Made by a program: the position numbers and the translations under genes
DNA from: DAOUMU01 sp034409055
GTDB taxonomy: Bacteria > Chloroflexota > Anaerolineae > 4572-78 > J111
Direction of reading: 5' to 3'
Length of the DNA stretch: 40,869 bases
Assembly: GCA_034409055.1 (NCBI GenBank)
Contig: DAOUMU010000154.1
Location: 1-40,869, forward strand
In this document: piece by piece, positions 1-6,626 of the stretch
Layout of the letters: each line of letters opens with the position of its first letter
How positions within the stretch are numbered: position 1 is the first letter of the stretch
The notes under the pieces: model-generated
Told to the model about the DNA's origin: nothing
The model's input: the letters and a program-made list of their open reading frames with translations, nothing else
Databases searched by the model: none

Positions 1-525
1 TACTCCTGGTTACAAATAGTTTTCAATCTCTAATTTACCATATTGTTGACCCAACGGCTACTCCCTGTCTGATAATGAGCCGATAATAAATCATAAATAG
101 AGTAACCACAGAAAACGTCAGAACTAGGAAAATTATATGCTTGACCATTTGTTCTATAGGTTTTTACGATATCTGTATATCTGTAAAGCCTCCATTCTAC
201 AAAATAGTACCTAAGCAGGGCCCAATCGCATTGTCCTAACAATATTTCTAGCTCAGATGCTTAGATTTGGTAGCTTTGGCAATAGAACAGGTGTACAAGC
301 ATATAATTCTGGGACTATGTCGTTCTGGCCGGATAAACTCCAAATCAAAAACCAATCTCTCTCCCAATACAGGATGCCACAAAAATGAATACTCAACTGC
401 GTAAAGCAAAACGCCGAAGCCTTTTTGGCTTCGGCGTTTTGCTTCTCTGTGACCATTCTCCTATGGCACATTTTGGCAATCTGGCGCATACTCAAAAGTA
501 GAAGTAACTTATCAACGCCAGATCG
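1..525. other. Gene-poor AT-rich stretch
   Basis: I see no convincing coding region here. The two minus-strand open frames (30-242 and 253-495) have no recognisable family, and the second runs straight through a perfect hairpin. The stretch holds that hairpin (404-444) and an 8-bp inverted repeat, ATCTGGCG at 479-486 and CGCCAGAT at 516-523, just before the first gene. Confidence 0.5.
404..444. terminator. Perfect 18-bp hairpin, probable bidirectional terminator
   Basis: The arms 404-421 and 427-444 are perfect reverse complements around a five-T loop. The stem contains AAAAC/GTTTT blocks, so both strands give a GC-rich core followed by a short T run. It would insulate the response regulator gene from whatever lies to the left. 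It could also be a copy of a dispersed palindrome. Confidence 0.55.
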
Positions 526-582
526 TTGCTCTCCTCTCAGCGTCAGGAATTAGAACAAAATTTAATTAAAAGAGATTATTCA

Positions 583-981
583 GTGGATACGTCAAAGTTT
601 CGTATTTTAGTGGCAGACCCGGATCCTGATATCCGGCAGACCTTGCAAATATATTTTGAATCGAATGGGCATGAGGTCCAAACCGTGGGTTTGGCCGGTG
701 ATATTGTCAAAGCAGCCCGGCCCTGGCAACCGAATGCTATGCTCGTCAGCGATGAGTTTACCGATCAAGACCCGCGCCAAGTTTGCCAGACCTTGTTAGA
801 GGATACCCTAACCGGCCACATTCCGGTGGTCATGCTGCTGCACATTAACGAGCGGCAGGCCCGATTGCAGGCCCTGGAAGTGGGGGTGCACGATGTCATT
901 AGCAAACCTTTTGACATCGAAGAATTACGCCTGCGGGTCGAGGCGGCCATTCGTCTGGCCACCATGCGGGCATTCGTGTAA
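583..981 (+). CDS. Stand-alone response regulator receiver domain protein
   Basis: This is a single CheY-like receiver domain of about 132 residues with no output domain. It should take a phosphoryl group from a histidine kinase and act through protein contacts in the cytoplasm. The acidic pocket lies in a VADPDPD stretch, the presumed phospho-acceptor is the Asp of LVSDEF (about residue 57), and the conserved Lys is in ISKPFD (about 108). The usual Thr/Ser after strand 4 is replaced (VVMLLH), so switching may be atypical. I chose the GTG at 583 because AAAAGAGA sits 8 bases upstream; a TTG at 526 would add 19 residues but has no ribosome site. No kinase is next to it. A terminator follows at 1027. 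Confidence 0.85.
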   Translation: MDTSKFRILVADPDPDIRQTLQIYFESNGHEVQTVGLAGDIVKAARPWQPNAMLVSDEFTDQDPRQVCQTLLEDTLTGHIPVVMLLHINERQARLQALEVGVHDVISKPFDIEELRLRVEAAIRLATMRAFV

Positions 982-1026
982 ATTAGCCTGACAATTTTTG
1001 CTGTTTTATCGACAAGGAGTACTATT

Positions 1027-1064
1027 ATACGGTCTTCTGCCCAGGCAGAGGCCGTATTTTCGTT
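1027..1064 (+). terminator. Rho-independent terminator after the response regulator
   Basis: Arms starting ATACGG (1027) and ending CCGTAT (to 1057) form an imperfect stem with one bulge. It is followed by TTTTCGTT. It lies 45 bases after the response regulator stop. Confidence 0.65.
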
Positions 1065-1080
1065 ATAAAGCCAACGTCAA

Positions 1081-1173
1081 GAAACCCGGTTTTTGTTGAG
1101 CTTGCTTACATGTTGTCTACAAAACAATCGTTCATTGCCCGAGATGGGGTTAAATGATCGAAAAACCGGGTTT
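1081..1173. repeat. Inverted repeat element GAAACCCGGTTTTT
   Basis: A 14-bp arm at 1081-1094 is repeated as its exact reverse complement at about 1160-1173, with about 65 bp between. The interior has further imperfect self-complementarity (around 1127-1160). The arms resemble the GAAACC-GGTTTC type dispersed palindromes found in many bacterial intergenic regions. It lies in the leader region of lysC. Confidence 0.55.
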
Positions 1174-1236
1174 CCACACTGGCAAGCCAAGTAGTTACTT
1201 TGAAAACTCAAGTCACTATGGAGGGAGGCACAGACC

Positions 1237-2646
1237 GTGCTAGTTGTTATGAAATTCGGCGGCACTTCTGTCGGAAGTGTGGACGCCTTGAAAAAAGTCG
1301 TTGACATTGTCACCAGTTCGCGGCAGAAAGGCCACGAGATGGTGATCGTGGTTTCGGCTATGAGCGGCGTGACCAATTTACTCCTGGACTCGGCCCACAA
1401 AGCGGAAACGGGGGATGAAGAAACAGCCCACCAGGTTCGTCAGGAAATCGCCCAAAAGCACAGCGAGGCTACGCTGCACTTCCTGGGTCAAACCCCGGAA
1501 CGTGAAACCGTCATGGCCGAAATTAACGCCTTGCTGGACGAGTTTGAGTCGTTGTGTCACGGTATTCGGGTGTTGGGCGAGCTAACCCCACGAGCGCTGG
1601 ATGTTATTGGCGGGCTGGGCGAGCGCATGAGCGTGCGTCAGGTGGCAGCTATTCTTAATCGGGTCGGTGTCCCCGCCGAAAGCATCGCCGCCACCGAGTT
1701 GATTATCACCGATAGCCGGTTTGGCTCAGCAGTGCCACGTATAGGGCAAACGGCTGAAAAAACCCGTACCGGATTGCGGCCCATTCTGAGCCAGGGCAAG
1801 GTACCGGTTGTGACCGGTTTTATCGGGGCCACGGAGGATGGTATTCAAACCACTTTGGGTCGAGGTGGCAGCGACTATAGTGCCACCATTTTGGCCCGGG
1901 CCCTGCAGGCTGACGAGGTTTGGATTTGGACGGATGTTAACGGGGTCATGAGCGCCGACCCGCGCGTGGTTCCTGAAGCTCATCCTATTTCCCACCTGTC
2001 TTATGCAGAAATTAGCGAACTTTCTTTCTTTGGGGCTAAAGTACTCCACTCACAGGCCATCCGCCCGGCCCGGCGAGTCGGAATCCCGGTGCGTATCCTC
2101 AATACCTTTGAACCGGAACATCCCGGCACCCTGATCACCGCAGAAGCCAAAGAAAGCGACAAAACCGTTAAAGCCGTGACCGCCATCAAAAATATGAGTC
2201 TGATTACGGTGGAAGGGCCGGGGATGATTGGTATCCCTGGCGTGGCCGGTCGAACTTTTACGGCTGTGGCTCGTACTGATACCAGCGTCCTGATGATTAG
2301 CCAGGCTTCATCGGAACAATCTATTTGCTTTGTCGTGCCCACGCCTGATGTAGCCAAGGTGATCGAAGCCCTGGAAAGCGAATTGGTCTTTGAAATCGAA
2401 CGGCGCGACCTGGAACGGATAAAGTGGGAAGAAAACACGGTTGTCCTGGCTGCCGTCGGGGCCGGTATGAAGGGCACGCCCGGCGTTAGTGGTCGCCTCT
2501 TTAGCGCCCTGGGTCAAGAAAAAATCAACGTCATCGCCATTGCCCAGGGCAGTAGCGAGTTTAATATCTCACTGGTTGTGGCCCAAGGTGACGCCGATAA
2601 GGCCGTCCAGGCCATCCACAAAGAATTTGAATTAGAAAAGCCGTAA
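1237..2646 (+). CDS. lysC: Aspartate kinase with C-terminal ACT domains
   Basis: It phosphorylates aspartate to 4-aspartyl phosphate, the first step toward lysine, methionine and threonine. The N-terminal catalytic domain opens with the signature KFGGTSVG (Lys6). The sequence also shows LGRGGSDYSA for ATP binding and WTDVNGVMSADPR. Two ACT domains occupy about residues 315-469 and should give feedback control by an end-product amino acid. At 469 residues it is longer than the short LysC type. An extra helical insertion near residues 60-90 makes it resemble the kinase half of ThrA, but there is no homoserine dehydrogenase domain, so it is monofunctional. The GTG start at 1237 has GAGGGAGG 8 bases upstream. 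It appears to be a single-gene unit. Confidence 0.95.
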   Translation: MLVVMKFGGTSVGSVDALKKVVDIVTSSRQKGHEMVIVVSAMSGVTNLLLDSAHKAETGDEETAHQVRQEIAQKHSEATLHFLGQTPERETVMAEINALLDEFESLCHGIRVLGELTPRALDVIGGLGERMSVRQVAAILNRVGVPAESIAATELIITDSRFGSAVPRIGQTAEKTRTGLRPILSQGKVPVVTGFIGATEDGIQTTLGRGGSDYSATILARALQADEVWIWTDVNGVMSADPRVVPEAHPISHLSYAEISELSFFGAKVLHSQAIRPARRVGIPVRILNTFEPEHPGTLITAEAKESDKTVKAVTAIKNMSLITVEGPGMIGIPGVAGRTFTAVARTDTSVLMISQASSEQSICFVVPTPDVAKVIEALESELVFEIERRDLERIKWEENTVVLAAVGAGMKGTPGVSGRLFSALGQEKINVIAIAQGSSEFNISLVVAQGDADKAVQAIHKEFELEKP

Positions 2647-2650
2647 CTAC

Positions 2651-2785
2651 CTACCATGTCATTCTGAACAGGTGAAGAATCCCCAAGGTTTTGGTAAAGT
2701 AGACCTTTTTTGGGCCAAAGTTTCGGGGATTCCTCGTCGTTTATGCCCTTTGGGTACTGCGCTCCTCGGAATGACATGAGGGTAG
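2651..2785. repeat. MITE-like dispersed inverted repeat
   Basis: The outer ends CTACC-ATGTCATTC (2651-2664) and GAATGACAT...GGTAG (2769-2785) are inverted copies. Inside, GAATCCCC (2677-2684) faces GGGGATTC (2725-2732). The wording (GTCATTC...GAATCCC) is that of the common intergenic GTCATTC repeats of many bacteria. It carries no open frame of note and starts 4 bases after the lysC stop, so it may also end that transcript. Confidence 0.6.
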
Positions 2786-2853
2786 GCAGTTACGAAAAGC
2801 CGGATTAAGTCAGGGTAAAGCCGAAAGCTCATTTGGCTGAGTGTGTAAACTCG

Positions 2854-2882
2854 TTGACATAGTGTTAGCTTCGTGGTAAAAT
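2854..2882 (+). promoter_or_regulatory. Sigma-70 type promoter for the pheA operon
   Basis: TTGACA at 2854-2859 and TAAAAT at 2877-2882 are separated by exactly 17 bases. Transcription should start near 2889 and run into the metallophosphoesterase gene after a leader of about 155 bases. Confidence 0.75.
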
Positions 2883-2949
2883 GGCCGGGCAAGCTAAGAT
2901 ATTATTGTCATGTTAATTTATCCCCGGCACTCGGCTCGTAACGGGGTAC

Positions 2950-3002
2950 GTGCCAGATTTTAGGTGGACCTGACAGGTTTTTGAAAAATTTGGCACAGGT
3001 CC
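2950..3002 (+). promoter_or_regulatory. Structured leader with interlocking inverted repeats
   Basis: GTGCCAGATTT (2950-2960) pairs with AAATTTGGCAC (2986-2996) with one mismatch. GGACCTG (2966-2972), inside that loop, can pair with CAGGTCC (2996-3002) beyond the stem, as in a pseudoknot. ACCTGACAGGT (2968-2978) is also self-complementary. It lies in the untranslated leader of the pheA operon. It could be a regulatory RNA or a dispersed repeat. Confidence 0.4.
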
Positions 3003-3044
3003 TCGAGACAGATGATCCTTGACACGTAACAATAACAAAAATCG

Positions 3045-3680
3045 GTGAAGGTCCTATTTGTCAGCGACAAAGTCGTTGAGCATCTGTATAGTCCCAAGAT
3101 TGCAGAACGTCATAAAGATGTAGAGCTCATTATAGGCTGCGGTGATCTGCCCTATTACTATCTAGAATTCATCCTGTCTATGTTGAACGTGCCGCTGGTG
3201 TACGTCCACGGCAACCACGACCCAGAGAAGGAATATCTGGCCGATGGTACCTCCATTACCGGTCCTGGCGGCGGCGTAAACTTGCACGGCCGCACCCATA
3301 AGGAAAAAGGGTTACTCCTGGCCGGCCTGGAAGGTTCTATTCGCTACAAAGAGGGATGCTTTCAACATACCCAACGCGAGATGTGGCTTAATGTGATCTA
3401 TCTTATCCCCGACCTGCTCATCAACAAATTGTTCTACGGTCGCTATCTTGACGTGCTGGTGACTCACTCACCGCCATACGGCATTCACAATGGGCAAGAT
3501 CGGGCTCATGTCGGTTTCAAAGCATTTCTATGGTTGATGAAGGTTTTCAAACCGCGTTACTTGATTCACGGTCACCGCCATGTTTACAATCCCACCGAAA
3601 CGATAGAAACACAATATATGGATACCAAAGTGATTAATATCTACCCCTACAAAGTGTTGGATATAGAGGTTACTTCATGA
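3045..3680 (+). CDS. Calcineurin-like metallophosphoesterase
   Basis: This is a cytoplasmic phosphoesterase of 211 residues with most of the two-metal site visible: GCGD (31-34), GNHD (56-59), TH (140-141) and HGHRH (175-179). The first motif, normally D-x-H, reads SDKV (7-10), so the His is absent. Such SD-x-V...LY beginnings seem typical of a subfamily, so the protein need not be inactive. The substrate cannot be told from sequence. The start is a GTG at 3045 with no clear ribosome site. Its stop overlaps the pheA start as ATGA (3677-3680), so the two are translationally coupled and lead an operon of four genes. Confidence 0.85.
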   Translation: MKVLFVSDKVVEHLYSPKIAERHKDVELIIGCGDLPYYYLEFILSMLNVPLVYVHGNHDPEKEYLADGTSITGPGGGVNLHGRTHKEKGLLLAGLEGSIRYKEGCFQHTQREMWLNVIYLIPDLLINKLFYGRYLDVLVTHSPPYGIHNGQDRAHVGFKAFLWLMKVFKPRYLIHGHRHVYNPTETIETQYMDTKVINIYPYKVLDIEVTS

Positions 3681-4510
3681 GTAAGACCGGTTTGCGCGTT
3701 GCCTTTCAAGGAGAGCGCGGCGCTTACAGTGAAGCTGCGGCGGTGGCCTTTTTTGGCGACTCCGTACAGCCCGTCCCTTGCAACGATTTTGATAGTGTTT
3801 TTGAAGCCGTCACCCATCACCAGGTCGAACGGGGTGTGCTACCGGTCGAAAACTCGTTAGCCGGGAGTATCCACCGTAACTACGATTTACTCCTGCGCTA
3901 CGACTTATCCATTGTGGGCGAGATACAGATTCCGATTGCCCATCAGCTTATTGCCCTCCCTGGCCTGACACTGGCCGATATTAAAAAGGTCTATTCTCAT
4001 CCCCAAGCCCTGGCCCAATGTGAGCACTCGATCACCAAACTGCTGCCCCAGGCCGAACGGGTGGCTACCTACGATACCGCCGGCAGCGTCAAGATGATCA
4101 AAGAGCAGAACATTACGGATGGGGCCGGTCTGGCCAGCCAACGAGCGGCCAGTATTTATGGGATGAATATCCTCCGGCCCGATATGCAGGACAACCCTGA
4201 AAATTACACCCGCTTTGTCATTGTCTCTCCAGAAACAATTGTGCCAGAAGGTCAGGCCAAAACTTCAATCGTGTTTTCCGTAGAAAACATACCTGGCTCA
4301 CTTTTCAAGAGCCTGGCCGTTTTTGCCCTGCGGGATATCGACCTGACCAAAATAGAATCCAGACCCTTACAAGGCAAACGTTGGCAGTATTTCTTCTACA
4401 TCGACTTCATTGGCAGCCAATATGAAGAACGCTGCCGAAACGCCTTGAACCACTTACAAGAGATTGCCACCTATTTTAGGGTGTTGGGCTCTTATCCGAG
4501 GGGCGTATGA
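3677..4510 (+). CDS. pheA: Prephenate dehydratase
   Basis: It converts prephenate to phenylpyruvate with loss of water and CO2, the committed step to phenylalanine. The periplasmic-binding-like catalytic domain spans about residues 7-185 and contains the catalytic TRF in NYTRF (176-180). The ACT domain spans about 195-270 with the phenylalanine-binding ESRP motif (227-230) and a PGSL turn (206-209). The length of 277 residues is usual for the monofunctional enzyme; there is no chorismate mutase domain. It overlaps the phosphoesterase stop by four bases. Inhibition by phenylalanine is expected from the ACT domain. Confidence 0.95.
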   Translation: MSKTGLRVAFQGERGAYSEAAAVAFFGDSVQPVPCNDFDSVFEAVTHHQVERGVLPVENSLAGSIHRNYDLLLRYDLSIVGEIQIPIAHQLIALPGLTLADIKKVYSHPQALAQCEHSITKLLPQAERVATYDTAGSVKMIKEQNITDGAGLASQRAASIYGMNILRPDMQDNPENYTRFVIVSPETIVPEGQAKTSIVFSVENIPGSLFKSLAVFALRDIDLTKIESRPLQGKRWQYFFYIDFIGSQYEERCRNALNHLQEIATYFRVLGSYPRGV

Positions 4511-4559
4511 CAGGGGGCAGGGGAGCAGAGTAGCAAGGTTGCAAGGTGGCAGAGTGGCA

Positions 4560-5117
4560 ATGAGTACGGAAAGCGAGCAGAAAATCATCAGTGTGTTTGG
4601 TAGCAGTGCGCCCCGGCCCGGTTCGGCTGATTATGAGGCGGCTCGAACCGTGGGCCGCTTACTGGCTCAGGCTGGTTTTGTGGTGCAAACGGGTGGTTAT
4701 TCCGGGGTAATGGCTGCGGCCAGTCAAGGGGCTAACGAAGCCGGGGGACACGTGATTGGGGTGACCAGTGCTCAGATGGAGCGATTTCGACCCACGCCGG
4801 CCAATCAATGGGTCATAGAAGAGAAGAAATGTCAAACCCTGCGGGAGCGACTACTTTATCTGGTAGATCATTGTCACGGAGCCATTGTTATGCCCGGTGG
4901 CATCGGCACCCTCTCGGAGATGGCCCTGATATGGAGTTTTGTGCAGACGGGAGAGATTACGCCCCGGCCCATTATTGCAATGGGGGGTATCTGGCAACGC
5001 ACGCTGGCTGCTTTTATCGACGAGGACTATATTTCGCCTGTCCACCAGGAGCTAATCACGGTGGTCCGCACCGCCGATGAAGCAGTTAAAAAGATGATTG
5101 ACCATTTAACCGGGTAA
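4560..5117 (+). CDS. LOG-family (Rossmann) protein
   Basis: A 185-residue protein of the LOG/SLOG superfamily, which includes cytokinin riboside 5'-monophosphate phosphoribohydrolases and nucleotide-binding relatives. It shows the N-terminal FGSSAPRPG and TGGYSGVM glycine-rich motifs and the signature PGGIGTLSE (about 112-120), preceded by a conserved Arg in LRERLLYL. I chose ATG 4560; a longer frame opens at 4464 but its first 32 residues are unlike the family and overlap pheA. The 49-base gap after pheA contains short GCAAGGT/GCAGAGT repeats. The exact substrate is not known from the sequence. Confidence 0.85.
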   Translation: MSTESEQKIISVFGSSAPRPGSADYEAARTVGRLLAQAGFVVQTGGYSGVMAAASQGANEAGGHVIGVTSAQMERFRPTPANQWVIEEKKCQTLRERLLYLVDHCHGAIVMPGGIGTLSEMALIWSFVQTGEITPRPIIAMGGIWQRTLAAFIDEDYISPVHQELITVVRTADEAVKKMIDHLTG

Positions 5118-5127
5118 AGAGGCAATC

Positions 5128-6351
5128 ATGCTCGATCGAATAACGGTTAGACCCATTCTCCCTGATGAATTGGAAATAATAGCCTGGTTGCGGGCGGTCG
5201 GCTTTGGAGGGGATGAAGAAAAGATATTGGCAGGGTTAATGAACAATCCCCGCTACAATTTCTCCCATATGATTGTGGCCGAATATGAGGGAGAGGTCAT
5301 TGGTACAACCACCGTGTTTCCAGCCCAGATGTGGTTGAGTGGCGTTCCCATCACGGTTGGGGCAGTGGCTGGCGTGATTGTCCTGCCAGAATTTCGACGC
5401 CAAGGTGCTGCAGGCAAGATGATGGAATTTTCCATTGTGCGTATGTTTGCCGAAGGGCGAGCCCTGTCGGTTCTCTTTCCTTTTTCCCACAAATATTATC
5501 GTAAATTTGGTTACGGCACCATTGGTGATCTGCACGTTTACCATATCAACCCCAATAATCTAATTGTTTTTGAAGAGGGGCATAAGGTTCGCCCCTTTCA
5601 GCCCGACGATTTACCGATGATGCGGGTGATGTACAAAGGCCAACTGACCTGGCATAATGGCTGGTTCACTCGCAGCGACCAATGGTGGGAAAATATTATC
5701 GAAGAGTGGCAGCCTAACATTATGGTCTTTGATAATGATGGTATGATAGAGGGCTACTATGCTTACGAGATAAAAACCGGTAAAAGAGGAGAGCGAGAGT
5801 TACATATCAACGAATTTTTTGCCGCTGAAGATGCTGCCTATCGGGGCCTAATCGGCTACCTGGCCGCTCAAAGCGAGGCGGATGTCATTGAATACCTGGC
5901 CCCTCCCGACACCCTCTTGCGTCACACGCTACGTGAGCCCTGGGCGGATGATGCCCAAAATCGTGGCTGGATCTTCAACGACCTCTGCCATGTAACCCCC
6001 GGTCTGATGGGACGCGTCATCAATTTACCGGCAGCCTTTACGGCTCGCTTCTACGCCCGCCATAAGTCGGGAGAACGGGTGCTGAAAGTAACCGACTCCC
6101 TGATTCCCACCAACGAAGAACCGATTATCTTTCGTCTGGTCGATGGCCGGGCCGAAACCCGCCCCGCTGATGACGCTAAGCCTCAAATTGAAACCGACAT
6201 TGGGACCATTTCCCAGATTCTGTGCGGCTATTTGACCGCTATCGATGCCCGGCGCCTGGGCCGCTTGGCAGCGGATGAGGATACCTGTTCCTGGCTCGAT
6301 CAGGCCATTGCCGATAACCCGCTATATGTTCAGGCCGGCGACTGGTTTTAA
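5128..6351 (+). CDS. Eis-like GNAT N-acetyltransferase
   Basis: A 407-residue protein of the Eis family: two GNAT folds plus a C-terminal sterol-carrier-like domain. The acetyl-CoA loop is in VLPEFRRQGAAGKMM (about 87-101), and the FPFSHKYYRKFGYG stretch (about 114-127) is typical of the family. The C-terminal part (about 290-407) fits the SCP2-like domain. Family members acetylate amines, including aminoglycosides in mycobacterial Eis; the natural substrate here is unknown. AAGAGG lies 7 bases before the ATG, and the gene starts 10 bases after the LOG gene. It is the last gene of the operon, closed by the terminator at 6474. Confidence 0.85.
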   Translation: MLDRITVRPILPDELEIIAWLRAVGFGGDEEKILAGLMNNPRYNFSHMIVAEYEGEVIGTTTVFPAQMWLSGVPITVGAVAGVIVLPEFRRQGAAGKMMEFSIVRMFAEGRALSVLFPFSHKYYRKFGYGTIGDLHVYHINPNNLIVFEEGHKVRPFQPDDLPMMRVMYKGQLTWHNGWFTRSDQWWENIIEEWQPNIMVFDNDGMIEGYYAYEIKTGKRGERELHINEFFAAEDAAYRGLIGYLAAQSEADVIEYLAPPDTLLRHTLREPWADDAQNRGWIFNDLCHVTPGLMGRVINLPAAFTARFYARHKSGERVLKVTDSLIPTNEEPIIFRLVDGRAETRPADDAKPQIETDIGTISQILCGYLTAIDARRLGRLAADEDTCSWLDQAIADNPLYVQAGDWF

Positions 6352-6473
6352 AGATTTGACAACATCCCAGACAGTTGAATTTGCCATAAACCGCAGACCG
6401 CGCGGCCCGGTGGCTTTGAATGTCACCCGGATATAACCACCACTAACCAAATAAATAAATCATAGTTTGATCA

Positions 6474-6500
6474 CCCCGGACAATCCGGGGTTTTGTTTTT
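6474..6500 (+). terminator. Rho-independent terminator of the pheA operon
   Basis: CCCCGGA (6474-6480) and TCCGGGG (6484-6490) form a perfect 7-bp stem with a three-base loop, followed by TTTTGTTTTTG. Confidence 0.85.
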
Positions 6501-6551
6501 GTCAAAGAAAGTTGAGTAGTTTGGACGCTTTAATTCTCTCTAACCATTTTC

Positions 6552-6618
6552 TAACTAAATTCATACTCAGTTCCTATAATCCTATGCTAGAGTCGTTACA
6601 GAGCCGTTATCTTAACGG
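6552..6618 (+). promoter_or_regulatory. Candidate promoter and palindrome before the DUF11 protein
   Basis: A consensus TATAAT lies at 6575-6580; the hexamer 17 bases upstream (TAACTA, 6552-6557) is a poor -35. Downstream, CCGTTA-TCT-TAACGG (6604-6618) is a perfect 6-bp inverted repeat whose right arm runs into the ribosome site (GGGGGAG, 6617-6623). It could be an operator or a small hairpin that limits translation. Confidence 0.45.
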
Positions 6619-6626
6619 GGGAGAAA

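Noticed and set aside
30..495. Two minus-strand open frames of 70 and 80 codons
   Set aside because: No recognisable family, odd composition, no ribosome site, and the second frame runs through a perfect terminator-like hairpin.
1237..2646. Bifunctional aspartokinase-homoserine dehydrogenase
   Set aside because: The protein ends after the ACT domains at 469 residues, and no dehydrogenase domain follows in any frame.
4464..4559. Longer N-terminus of the LOG-family protein
   Set aside because: The extra 32 residues overlap pheA and are encoded by GCAAGGT-type simple repeats unlike the family.
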